Below, piece by piece: positions 36,726 to 44,580 of a DNA stretch of 64,000 bases. Position numbers and translations under genes: made by a program. The notes below the pieces were generated by a model, which ran no database searches, was not told where the DNA came from, and saw only the letters and a list, made by a program, of their open reading frames with translations. Where the stretch lies: positions 40,003-104,002 of the forward strand of contig JAJDCX010000041.1 of NCBI GenBank assembly GCA_029260615.1, read 5' to 3'. The DNA comes from Phycisphaeraceae bacterium (GTDB lineage Bacteria > Planctomycetota > Phycisphaerae > Phycisphaerales > Phycisphaeraceae). Position 1 is the stretch's first letter, and the number at the start of each line of letters is the position of its first letter.

Positions 36726-37010
36726 TCACTCAGTGATGTAGTCGAAGTCGAGTATCCTAAGTTCAATTTCACCTTCTGGACGACGCGGAAGCTCAGTACT
36801 ACTCGGAGCATTAAGACTGAATTTATCAACTGAGCCGTCATGCTGTTCAACTTGGTAGGTGTAGCGTTCATACCCCTCATTCATAGGCGTAGAAAGGCGG
36901 GGCGGCTTACCTTGTTTATCGAAGACCCAAAGGCGATCTTCTTTCTCAGGGTTTGTGAATCCCCCGAGATAGGATTTGGGAACGAAATGCTGTTTCTTCG
37001 GTACGTTCAT
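36726..37010 (-). CDS. short DUF4238-like protein
   Basis: The N-terminus, KKQHFVPKSYLGGFTNPEKE followed by LWVFDK, is the signature opening of DUF4238 proteins. Those are normally about 250-300 aa, whereas this ends at 94 aa (ILDFDYITE). It is either a minimal version or a truncated remnant. It lies in the lower-GC cargo zone next to the protease. No ribosome-binding site is obvious. Confidence 0.55.
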   Translation of the reverse strand: MNVPKKQHFVPKSYLGGFTNPEKEDRLWVFDKQGKPPRLSTPMNEGYERYTYQVEQHDGSVDKFSLNAPSSTELPRRPEGEIELRILDFDYITE

Positions 37011-37096
37011 GCTTGACGCTCATATTTATATCTAATATAGCCTCATAATATTGAGTTTAGATAATCCACATACATCTTAACGTGACACGCAACGAT

Positions 37097-38590
37097 TCAT
37101 TCTTGTGACAGCACCTCTATAGCAGATACGTTTTCAATGACACAACGAACTACCATCCCTTTCGCATTCGTCCCCACTCGCGCCTTGCCTGTGTAGTATC
37201 CAAGGCTCATAATGCGAGGATTACCTTTGATAAGAATAATCTGTCCGGACAAATAGGATTCGGGATCAGAAGGGAAATTCCGCGTAATAGATGAAGATAA
37301 TTCTGCCGTATAACCCATGCGTTCCAGTACACCCTTTGCGGTTCTATCGACAGATGAAGAAAATTCTGCCGTATTATAACCCGTGCGTTCCAGTACATCC
37401 TTTGCGGTTCTATCGGATGATCGTGAATCAATAAGTATCTTGTCTGCTAATCTTGGTATTTCATATCCATCAAATAGAATCTCAGTCAATCCGCCGGGAT
37501 GAGAACGTACACCAATGGCAATGTCTATTATGGTGACTTCAATGTTGGGCAATACGACCTGTAGTGAGTTTAATGTATCAAATGGTCCTGAAGTACTTAG
37601 GCTTGCATCAGGTAATACAGAGTCGATATGGTTTAAAATCGCAGTCGAGTTACTATTATTATTATTTGTACCGGCAAATTCTGCGTAGGTATACTCACCT
37701 TCTTTGAGTAATGAACGCATTACATGTGGAGGATCCTTACTTTCCGGATCAAGACGCATAGCCGCCGCAATCATCCTGAATGCCTGTGTCCGATTGTCCT
37801 TAGCTTTTGCTTGAAAGCGCGCTTCGGCTAACAGCTTTACAACCCGTAGATTAATAAATGCCTTCTTGTCGAGATCCTCGATCCTAGTAAAGGTGTTTGC
37901 CTCGGTTGGTGTCCGGTTAGATATAGATGCGATTAACGAGTTGAGCACATCAAGCGGTATTGCAAAATTTATGTTTTGTCCGTCCTCGATCAGTGAAACT
38001 ACGACCCCTATCAACTCCGCTTCTTCGTTGAAAACTGGCCCACCGCTCGATCCCGGGCTAATTGGGGCTGTTAGTTGGAGTTGGGTCTTGCCATCGTGTT
38101 CACGAATCCCGCTCAACAGACCGTCGCTAATCGTATTTTGTAAACCAAGAGGACTGCCAAGCACATAGACATTAGAACCTATCCGTAGCTTTTCATGAGG
38201 CCGGAGAAGAATCGGCTGCTCGCGGTTAGAGCCTACAAGTAGAATCGCTAAGTCATTTGCCCGGTCTTCCCCCAGAATTCCCACCACGGGGATGACCTTC
38301 CCCCCGTAAGTCTCGACGATGTATTTCGCATCCTTTACATCAACTACATGATGGTTAGTGGCAACTAAACCACCCTCAATGAAGAAGCCTGAGCCTTGCG
38401 AGGTGATGTTGCCCTCGTCATCTAACTGAAAGATGCGTACCACCGAGGGGCTCATCATTTCATAGAGATCAGCAGCAGAGACCTCTGCTCTTGCCGTTTG
38501 GATAGGTAAGATGACGATCACTGCAAGTATGGTAAAGAACCTGCGAAATAACGACATCATTCGACATGAGTTACTTGAATTAGTACGCAT
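37097..38590 (-). CDS. exported trypsin-like serine protease
   Basis: A 497-aa protein with a signal peptide (FFTILAVIVILPIQTARA). The protease domain (about residues 40-225) has the full triad: His in VATNHHVVD, Asp in RANDLAILL and Ser in PISPGSSGGPVF. It resembles HtrA/Trypsin_2 enzymes but has no PDZ domain. A helical region and a unique C-terminal region follow, with a tandem duplication (DRTAKDVLERTGY and DRTAKGVLERMGY). Start supported by AGGGGA 8 nt upstream. Base composition is clearly more AT-rich than the rest of the window, consistent with recent cargo. Confidence 0.85.
   Translation of the reverse strand: MRTNSSNSCRMMSLFRRFFTILAVIVILPIQTARAEVSAADLYEMMSPSVVRIFQLDDEGNITSQGSGFFIEGGLVATNHHVVDVKDAKYIVETYGGKVIPVVGILGEDRANDLAILLVGSNREQPILLRPHEKLRIGSNVYVLGSPLGLQNTISDGLLSGIREHDGKTQLQLTAPISPGSSGGPVFNEEAELIGVVVSLIEDGQNINFAIPLDVLNSLIASISNRTPTEANTFTRIEDLDKKAFINLRVVKLLAEARFQAKAKDNRTQAFRMIAAAMRLDPESKDPPHVMRSLLKEGEYTYAEFAGTNNNNSNSTAILNHIDSVLPDASLSTSGPFDTLNSLQVVLPNIEVTIIDIAIGVRSHPGGLTEILFDGYEIPRLADKILIDSRSSDRTAKDVLERTGYNTAEFSSSVDRTAKGVLERMGYTAELSSSITRNFPSDPESYLSGQIILIKGNPRIMSLGYYTGKARVGTNAKGMVVRCVIENVSAIEVLSQE
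37290..37416 (-). repeat. ~63-66-bp in-frame tandem duplication in the protease gene
   Basis: Two near-identical units (37290-37352 and 37353-about 37416), the second with an extra ATT codon. They encode the doubled DRTAKxVLERxGY segment. Confidence 0.8.
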
Positions 38591-38682
38591 TGATATGTTC
38601 CCCTAGTCAAGATGAGCAATCATGATGGTTACCTATGATTCTCACTTGTCGGTATATAGAAGTCAAGAGGTTATATCCTATA

Positions 38683-38891
38683 CCGACATTTCCCATTTGG
38701 CCTTCCCCCGGCGCCGCCGCCCCAGTCGGAGGCATTAAACGGGGGGTTGTAGAGGATGTAGTCGGCCTTGAGGTCCGGGTGCAGGTCGTTAATTTGACCA
38801 CGAAGTCTTGTGTTCCCCATAGTCGCGGCGTTAAACTAGCCGCCAAGAAGCCCGACGCTGTTGTCGGGCGGAGTCATATGGGAAATGTCGG
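38683..38891. repeat. 14-bp perfect inverted repeats flanking an hsdM scrap
   Basis: CCGACATTTCCCAT at 38683-38696 and ATGGGAAATGTCGG at 38878-38891 enclose about 180 bp. A 7-bp stem hairpin (GCCCGAC 38850-38856, GTCGGGC 38863-38869) lies inside. A 10-bp perfect hairpin (ATAAGCACGC 38892-38901, GCGTGCTTAT 38906-38915) lies directly outside the right arm. Confidence 0.65.
38697..38820 (-). pseudogene. fragment of type I restriction-modification methyltransferase (HsdM)
   Basis: Reading the minus strand from 38820 gives [20 protein letters not shown] followed by [14 protein letters not shown]. This is the NPPF catalytic region of N6-adenine methyltransferases of the HsdM type. A stop lies a few codons upstream and homology ends downstream, so only about 40 codons survive. 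It points to a former restriction-modification cargo in this element. Confidence 0.7.
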
Positions 38892-39017
38892 ATAAGCACG
38901 CGATGGCGTGCTTATTCCCCTGCGATTCAGGCGATACCATCGATGTGGGGCGGATCGGGGACGATGGTAGTTTGGCTCTACCGGTGACAGGTCTCTCAGC
39001 TCACGAAAGGGTGAAGC

Positions 39018-39911
39018 ATGAGCACAGGAAAGGTCGAACTGTGGACTCGGCTCCGCAAAACATTCGAGATTGCGGACCAACAGTGCACGGACGTTCGGCT
39101 CGGCATGTCGATGGGGGCTACTGCTCACGAAGTTGCTGCCCTGCGAGCAAAGTTGATCGAAGAAACACGCTGGTTAATGGGGTCAGATGACTGGGATTCA
39201 TCGATGCCCTTCGCGTTTAGCAACGGTCAAGACCTCTATTTCGATCTCGCGCTGGCAGGCGATGATGTTCATGTCCGCCGCGCGATCGATCTTGCTGGGG
39301 AAGCTGGTGATCTGCTTGCTGACGATGCTACGGCTGAGCCTCGTCCAAGATGGATTACTAGAGGGCCAAAGCCGTGTGCCGATCTCTGGTTCTATACGGT
39401 AGTCACTACGGCACTTGAGAGGCGGCCGGATACGACGCTTTCGGCTACTCGTACGGTAAACGAGGTGGCGCGGAAGTTCGGGGACCATTGCTATTACGTC
39501 CTCCTACCGATCAGCCCGATTCGAGCGTCGATTTACCTCATCGATCTTCTGCTTGTTGACGGTGCTAAGCTGACTCGTGAAGGCATGAGTTGGCGCGACG
39601 CGATGCCGCGTGCCGAAAAACATGTCAAAGCTCACGGAGGCGCTTTTCCCAGTGTCAAGAAGTTGGCGGAGATTTTGGGTTGTTCACGTCCCACGATAGA
39701 TAAGGCGATCAGCAATTCTAGGTATCTGAAGGCTCGTCAGGCACAGGCTAAGAAATGGGGCCATGAAGTTCCTCTGGCAGACGTTGTGCAGGATGCGACG
39801 GCACAGACCACCGAAGGCGATCCGTCAGAACTAGAAGCCCTCATCAAGGCACAGGAGGTTGAAATGAGCCGGGATGAGCGGCAAGCCATTGCCCAAAAAT
39901 TTAATCGTTGA
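39018..39911 (+). CDS. 297-aa HTH-containing element protein
   Basis: Start at the ATG at 39018, preceded by AAGGGTGAAGC. The N-terminal two thirds are unrecognised mixed alpha/beta. A helix-turn-helix is visible at about residues 212-232 (SVKKLAEILGCSRPTIDKAI), and the C-terminus is acidic and helical (ELEALIKAQEVEMSRDE). It could be a replication or regulatory protein of the element; an inverted-repeat cluster lies immediately downstream. Confidence 0.65.
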   Translation: MSTGKVELWTRLRKTFEIADQQCTDVRLGMSMGATAHEVAALRAKLIEETRWLMGSDDWDSSMPFAFSNGQDLYFDLALAGDDVHVRRAIDLAGEAGDLLADDATAEPRPRWITRGPKPCADLWFYTVVTTALERRPDTTLSATRTVNEVARKFGDHCYYVLLPISPIRASIYLIDLLLVDGAKLTREGMSWRDAMPRAEKHVKAHGGAFPSVKKLAEILGCSRPTIDKAISNSRYLKARQAQAKKWGHEVPLADVVQDATAQTTEGDPSELEALIKAQEVEMSRDERQAIAQKFNR

Positions 39912-39934
39912 CTGGTATGCAGCGGGTGTGCAAC

Positions 39935-39996
39935 GCTGCACCCTTGTGCAGTGCGATGCACTTTATAGCAAGGCGATTACAGGGTGCAGCACTGCA
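39935..39996. promoter_or_regulatory. nested inverted repeats (operator, Xis or origin candidate)
   Basis: GCTGCACCCT (39935-39944) pairs with AGGGTGCAGC (39981-39990), and TGCAGTGC (39947-39954) pairs with GCACTGCA (39989-39996). Both are perfect and share the right arm, so alternative structures are possible. It lies in the only intergenic gap before the small HTH and primase operon. Confidence 0.5.
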
Positions 39997-40042
39997 ATTT
40001 TAGGTCTTCCACAATACGGCAATAACGCCGGTAGGAAGACTT

Positions 40043-40264
40043 ATGATGACCAGTCACCCCCCATTTCTCGACACGTCCGGCCGGGTTGCGGCCAAGCTGG
40101 GCGTCCCTGTCCACCGTGTTCAGTATGTTTTGAAGTCGCGCCAAATTGTGCCGTCGGCCTTTGCAGGCAGGTTGAGGCTCTTCAACCGTGCCGCAGTAGC
40201 CCGTATACGTCACGAGTTGAATGCCATCGATGCCCGGCGTGAGGGGGTGAATGATGGCCGCTAA
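40043..40264 (+). CDS. small HTH protein, excisionase-like
   Basis: 73 aa with a MerR/Xis-like helix-turn-helix (TSGRVAAKLGVPVHRVQYVL) and a wing containing RLRLFNRAAVARIR. It probably binds DNA as an excisionase or a repressor of the following operon. GGAAG lies 5-9 bp before the start, and its stop overlaps the next gene. Confidence 0.6.
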   Translation: MMTSHPPFLDTSGRVAAKLGVPVHRVQYVLKSRQIVPSAFAGRLRLFNRAAVARIRHELNAIDARREGVNDGR

Positions 40265-40493
40265 TCCCCTACCCAATCCCCCCCCCAAGGCAGACATCGT
40301 GCCTCGTCTGGCACTGAGGCCCAAAGAAGCGGCCAAAGCACTCGGAATAGGTGTGCGGTTGTTGTGGTCACTGACCAACTCTGGACGAATCCCACACCTG
40401 AAACTTGGCAGGACCGTGCTGTACCCCGTAGCCGAGCTAGAACGCTTGCTCGCCGAGGAAACGGACGCTCACGGAAAGCGGGGTGAGCTATGA
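40251..40493 (+). CDS. HTH_17-type excisionase/DNA-binding protein
   Basis: 80 aa. RLALRPKEAAKALGIGVRLLW then SGRIPHLKLGRTVLYPVAEL is the standard winged-HTH layout of element excisionases and helix-turn-helix domain proteins. The stop overlaps the primase start (ATGA), so it is translationally coupled to it. Confidence 0.75.
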   Translation: MMAANPLPNPPPKADIVPRLALRPKEAAKALGIGVRLLWSLTNSGRIPHLKLGRTVLYPVAELERLLAEETDAHGKRGEL

Positions 40494-42595
40494 CGCCCAA
40501 CCTGCAACAACTCGCCACAGAGATTGGCGTCGATCTGGAATCACTTGAAAAACTCGGCGTAACCCGCGACGACTCAGGCTGGCTCATATCTGAGCGAAAC
40601 GCCGACGGTAAAATAATCGGAAAGGCGCGTCGCTTTGACGACGGCAAGAAGGGATTTGTATCAGGTGGTCACCGTGGGCTTACCCTTGCGTGGCCACTCC
40701 ACCCATACGCTGGTACTTCTGCCGAAGACCCGATCATCGTGGTAGAAGGTATGACCGATACAGCCGCTGGTATGTCTATAGGTCTGACCACGGTCGGTCG
40801 GCCTAGCGCCACGGGCGGAGCAGACCACCTGGCGGCTCTGCTCAAGGGCAGGCACGTCGTTATCGTTGGTGAGCATGACGATGGTGTGGGGCACACAGGG
40901 GCGTACAAGATTGCCGATGCTTTAGTCCCGGTATGCGCGTCTGTGAAGGTGATCTTCCCGCCCGAGGGGGTCAAAGACTTGCGAGTATGGGTTGTTGAAC
41001 ACAACGCGGATAAGGATGAGGTGCTAGCGGCGATCCGGGGAAGCGATTTTTATGACGGCCGCACATGGCCAGATGTTAGGCCGTTACCCGCTGAACTGCC
41101 GGGTGTTCAAGCCTATCGGGCCGATATGCTTCCACGGGCGCTACAGGCCTACGTTGACGACGTTGCCGATCGTCTGCAATGCCCGCCCGATTTCGTAGCC
41201 GTGTCAGTTTTGTCAGTGCTCGGTACGGTGATAGGTCGTCGTTGCGGCATCCGGCCCAAGCGCCTAGACAACTGGATCGTAATCCCCAATCTATGGGGTG
41301 GTGTGATCGGTCGTCCATCGTTACTGAAAAGCCCCGCAATCAAGGGGCCGATGTCGTTTCTTGATTCCTTGGAAGCCGACGCCCGCGAACACTACGAAGC
41401 GGAGATGGCCGAGTACGGTATAAAGTCAATGATCGCCGAGGTCCGCAAGAAAGATACCGAACGGCGTATTCGCGCGGCCATTAGAGGTGACGAAGACCCG
41501 TCAGCGGTGGTCGCAGATCTCGATAGTTGCAAACCGACCGAGCCAACCCGGATACGGTTCAAGACGAACGATGCGACAGTAGAAAAACTCGGGGAGATCC
41601 TCGCCGTCAACCCTGCGGGTGTGATGGTATTCCGAGACGAACTGGTGGGCCTATTTCACGGCTTGGAAAAAGATAACCAGCAGGGAGCGAGGGCGTTCTA
41701 CCTAGAGGCGTGGGACGGCTCTAGCAGTTTCACTTACGACCGGATCGGACGTGGTACGGTGGAAATCGACTCTGCGGTAATAACGGTGTTCGGCGGCATT
41801 CAGCCGGGCAGATTGGCTCCATACATACGGGGCGCGGTGAATGGCGGGACCGGTGACGACGGGCTCTTGCAACGCTTTCAATTATTGGTCTGGCCTGACA
41901 CGCCCAAAAACTGGAAGAACGTCGATCGCTTGCCCGACACTGAGGCCCGCCGTCGCGTTTATATGATCGTCAATAGGCTGGTTACAACAGACTGGCTATC
42001 CCAGGGCGCAGAGGTAGATGAAAGCAACGATGATCGCACCCCGTTTTTGAGATTCGATGAGCCCGCACAAGAATTATGTGACTGCTGGCGAGAGGCGTTA
42101 GAGCGACAACTCCGATCCGGGAAGGATCATCCGGCGGTTGAGGCCCATCTTGGTAAGTACCGGAGCTTAGCACCTTCCCTGGCCTTGATCTTCCACCTAG
42201 CCGAGTACGAGGGGGGGCCGGTCGGTGCTGAGTCCGTAGCGCTGGCCATGCTGTGGGCCGAGTACCTCGAAAGCCACGCCCGGCGAGTCTACAGCGCAGC
42301 CACAGCCGCCGAGGTAGTCGCCGCCCGGTCGATCTGGCGTAGGATTGAGGCTGGGGAACTGCCCGACGGGTTCGACGCACGCAAGGTATACCGGAAAGGC
42401 TGGACGGGTCTGACGGACCCCGAGATGGTCAAGTCGAGTCTGGATCTGCTGGTCGATCACGGCCATCTTGTGGAGCAATGGACCACGAACCCATCACCGC
42501 CAAGAGGTGGAAGGCCCACGGCTGCACGGTATGAGATCAACCCCACTGCTCAAACGAAACGCCCAACACACCTACCGACAAAACCGACAAAATAG
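40490..42595 (+). CDS. TOPRIM/DUF3987 primase-helicase-like replication protein
   Basis: A 701-aa protein. About residues 80-165 form a TOPRIM-like domain (IIVVEGMTDTAAG, then VVIVGEHDDGVGH). About 210-560 form a DUF3987 helicase-like domain with a P-loop variant (GVIGRPSLLKSPAIKG, lacking the second Gly and GK spacing of a classical Walker A) and an acidic motif in VFRDELVGLF. A C-terminal wHTH-like part follows. Such proteins replicate plasmids, phage satellites and integrative elements. It is translationally coupled to the upstream HTH gene. Confidence 0.8.
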   Translation: MTPNLQQLATEIGVDLESLEKLGVTRDDSGWLISERNADGKIIGKARRFDDGKKGFVSGGHRGLTLAWPLHPYAGTSAEDPIIVVEGMTDTAAGMSIGLTTVGRPSATGGADHLAALLKGRHVVIVGEHDDGVGHTGAYKIADALVPVCASVKVIFPPEGVKDLRVWVVEHNADKDEVLAAIRGSDFYDGRTWPDVRPLPAELPGVQAYRADMLPRALQAYVDDVADRLQCPPDFVAVSVLSVLGTVIGRRCGIRPKRLDNWIVIPNLWGGVIGRPSLLKSPAIKGPMSFLDSLEADAREHYEAEMAEYGIKSMIAEVRKKDTERRIRAAIRGDEDPSAVVADLDSCKPTEPTRIRFKTNDATVEKLGEILAVNPAGVMVFRDELVGLFHGLEKDNQQGARAFYLEAWDGSSSFTYDRIGRGTVEIDSAVITVFGGIQPGRLAPYIRGAVNGGTGDDGLLQRFQLLVWPDTPKNWKNVDRLPDTEARRRVYMIVNRLVTTDWLSQGAEVDESNDDRTPFLRFDEPAQELCDCWREALERQLRSGKDHPAVEAHLGKYRSLAPSLALIFHLAEYEGGPVGAESVALAMLWAEYLESHARRVYSAATAAEVVAARSIWRRIEAGELPDGFDARKVYRKGWTGLTDPEMVKSSLDLLVDHGHLVEQWTTNPSPPRGGRPTAARYEINPTAQTKRPTHLPTKPTK

Positions 42596-42737
42596 GTTTT
42601 GTCAGCTTTGTCAGTGGCCATCCAAGGCCTACTTGAGCAATTACGGAGATAGCGTCGTGACCATCCCAAGGATGCAATTTCACACCCAATGGCACAAAGT
42701 AGTTGTTATCAAACAAGTATTGGGGTATAGTATTGGC

Positions 42738-42950
42738 ATGAGCACATTGGTGGACACCATCAAGAAGGCGATCACCGCCAGCGGCAAGACCCGCTACCGC
42801 ATCGCGAAAGACACGGGCGTCACACAGGGCCAGCTATCACGTCTGATGACTGGGGAATGCGGATTGAGTGTGGAGTCGGTGGAAATCCTAGCCGAGTACC
42901 TTGGACTTGAAATCACGATCAAGCCCAAACGTCGGCAGAAAGGCAGATAA
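42738..42950 (+). CDS. Xre-type HTH regulator
   Basis: 70 aa, an almost bare lambda-repressor-like HTH (RYRIAKDTGVTQGQLSRLM followed by LSVESVEILAEYLGLEI). The upstream frame is open further but overlaps the primase gene, so I use the ATG at 42738. Just before it, TATTGG occurs twice around a TATAGT hexamer, a plausible promoter with operator. It ends 4 bp before the integrase ATG and probably controls the integrase. Confidence 0.8.
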   Translation: MSTLVDTIKKAITASGKTRYRIAKDTGVTQGQLSRLMTGECGLSVESVEILAEYLGLEITIKPKRRQKGR

Positions 42951-42954
42951 GACT

Positions 42955-44535
42955 ATGGCTGATCGAAAACAGAGCAGGAATCGGCAACGCGGCAACGGTC
43001 AAGGGACTCTGTACAAACGTAAAGAACGTGTCGTGTGGTATATGAGTTGGTATGACCACATCGACAAACGCCACACAGCATCAAGCGGCACGACCGACAA
43101 GGCTGCGGCGCAACGCATCCTAGCCAAGCGGGTTGAGGGTGTAGCCCTACGACGTGGCGGCGTGATCGACGCCCGCAAGGATCGTTTCTCGGTCGAGGGA
43201 CGTAAACCCCTGACCGAGCATATCGCGGACTACATCGGCCATTGTCGCCACGTCGGGCAGGCACCCCGTCACGTTGACCAGAAACAAACCCACCTGGACC
43301 GGCTGATTAAGCTGGTCGAGGCGAGCCGGTTAAACGACCTGACCGCCGACGGGATCGAGCGGTACATGCGGGCGCAGTTGGATAATGGCCTTAGCGCCCG
43401 AACGGCGAACTTCGCCCGGCAGATCGCGGTGGCCTTCGCGTCCTGGTGCGTCAAGACCGGGCGGCTTGAATCCAACCCCCTGAACGTGGTCCCGAAGCTG
43501 GACGAGCAACGCGACCGGCGACGGGTCCGGCGTCCATTGAGCGATGATGAGTTGGCCCGGCTGCTGGATGTGGCTGAGGATCGCGGACGCAAGGCGTGGT
43601 ATCTGACGGCGGTGTTGGCAGGGCTACGCAAAGGCGACCTGCAACGGCTGCGGTGGTGTGATATTAGCTTCGATGAGCAGACCATCACGATCAGCCACGG
43701 CAAGGCCAAGCGGACGGACGTGATCCCGATGCACACCCAGCTTGCCGACGAATTGAGCCGACGGCGGGATGATTCTATGGCCACGCCAAGGGCCAAGGTA
43801 TTCCCACAGACCGTAACCGACCTGACCCGCCTCAAAGATTTCCTGCGGGCAGAGTTGGCCCGTGAGGTCGTGGTGATGGGTGACGACGGCAAGCCCGTCA
43901 TGGTCGGCAAGGGCAAACGTAAGCGGCCCAGGACGCGGATCGTGGCCGAGGATGCCGAGGGTCGGGTGATCGACCTGCACGCCATGAGGACGACGCTAGG
44001 CACCAATCTGGCCCGCGCCGGCGTCGCACCACAGATCGCCCAGCGGATCATGCGGCATAGCGACTACAAGACCACGCTCAAGCATTACACAGTGCTAGGC
44101 CTGACTGACACAGCTAAGGCCATTGGGGAACTGACCAGCATCGGCCGACCCGCTGGCGAGTCCGCCAAGGCGACCGGCACGGACGACCCCACACCCATCG
44201 GGAGCCTACAACAGTACGGTCAGCAACGGGAGCGCGAAACCGTGCGGACAGGTGCGAACCGACGCAGCCAACCGGGCGACGACCACGCACAGACCCACGG
44301 ACGTAAGTCCAGCAATAACACGGCTTCTTGCGAGTCAATGCGACCTGATGCTACAATCTGCAACACACCTCGCGGGTGTAACTCAATGGTAGAGTGTCAG
44401 CCTTCCAAGCTGAATGTTGAGGGTTCGAGTCCCTTCACCCGCTTTTGCAAAGCCCTTTCAACCAACCGGTTGCAGAGGGCTTTGTTACTTATATGTGGAC
44501 CCTCCAGATTCACTCTCGTCCGGTGGTGTAGTTAG
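42955..44535 (+). CDS. int: tyrosine integrase reading through the tRNA-Gly gene
   Basis: Site-specific tyrosine recombinase, with its ATG 4 bp after the Xre stop. The catalytic set is visible: Arg in LAGLRKGDL (about residue 225), Lys in HGKAKRTD (about 248), His-x-x-Arg in LHAMRTT (about 343), His in MRHSDYK (about 366) and the nucleophile Tyr in LKHYTV (about 378). The core ends near residue 400. The frame then stays open, reads the 5' half of tRNA-Gly as RGCNSMVECQPSKL, and ends in 40 host-encoded residues at 44535. In the excised circle the junction would replace those with the tail now at 35933-36160. Confidence 0.85.
   Translation: MADRKQSRNRQRGNGQGTLYKRKERVVWYMSWYDHIDKRHTASSGTTDKAAAQRILAKRVEGVALRRGGVIDARKDRFSVEGRKPLTEHIADYIGHCRHVGQAPRHVDQKQTHLDRLIKLVEASRLNDLTADGIERYMRAQLDNGLSARTANFARQIAVAFASWCVKTGRLESNPLNVVPKLDEQRDRRRVRRPLSDDELARLLDVAEDRGRKAWYLTAVLAGLRKGDLQRLRWCDISFDEQTITISHGKAKRTDVIPMHTQLADELSRRRDDSMATPRAKVFPQTVTDLTRLKDFLRAELAREVVVMGDDGKPVMVGKGKRKRPRTRIVAEDAEGRVIDLHAMRTTLGTNLARAGVAPQIAQRIMRHSDYKTTLKHYTVLGLTDTAKAIGELTSIGRPAGESAKATGTDDPTPIGSLQQYGQQRERETVRTGANRRSQPGDDHAQTHGRKSSNNTASCESMRPDATICNTPRGCNSMVECQPSKLNVEGSSPFTRFCKALSTNRLQRALLLICGPSRFTLVRWCS
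44328..44357 (+). promoter_or_regulatory. element-borne promoter for tRNA-Gly
   Basis: TTGCGA (44328-44333), an 18-bp spacer, then TACAAT (44352-44357), ending 14 bp before the tRNA 5' end. It lies inside the integrase coding region, on the element side of the att repeat. Confidence 0.5.
44370..44412 (+). repeat. attR: 43-bp att repeat within intact tRNA-Gly
   Basis: Perfect copy of 35890-35932; together they define the integration core. This copy is continuous with the 3' half of the tRNA gene. Confidence 0.85.
44372..44443 (+). tRNA. tRNA-Gly (anticodon TCC)
   Basis: A complete cloverleaf: acceptor GCGGGTG with CACCCGC plus discriminator T, D stem ACTC/GAGT, anticodon loop CTTCCAA, and T arm GAGGG TTCGAGT CCCTT. 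No encoded CCA. The 5' half, up to the anticodon stem, is supplied by the integrated element and the 3' half by the host chromosome. Confidence 0.95.
44448..44484 (+). terminator. hairpin terminator after tRNA-Gly
   Basis: A 9-bp stem CAAAGCCCT (44448-44456) / AGGGCTTTG (44476-44484), 4 bp after the tRNA, followed by TTACTT. Confidence 0.65.
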
Positions 44536-44580
44536 TGATGCGATGTGCAATGATCGGCAAGTCTCTTCCGATGCTCCCTT

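Larger units (their letters stand above)
35890..44412. mobile_element. integrated element (~8.5 kb) at tRNA-Gly(TCC)
   Basis: The element is bounded by a perfect 43-bp direct repeat (35890-35932 and 44370-44412) made of the 5' half of tRNA-Gly(TCC) up to the anticodon stem. Gene content is that of a phage-satellite-like or integrative element: tyrosine integrase and Xre regulator at the right end, DUF3987-type primase/helicase with two small HTH genes, and a cargo zone on the minus strand with lower GC. No structural, packaging or conjugation genes were seen. The complete tRNA is at the right end. Confidence 0.85.
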
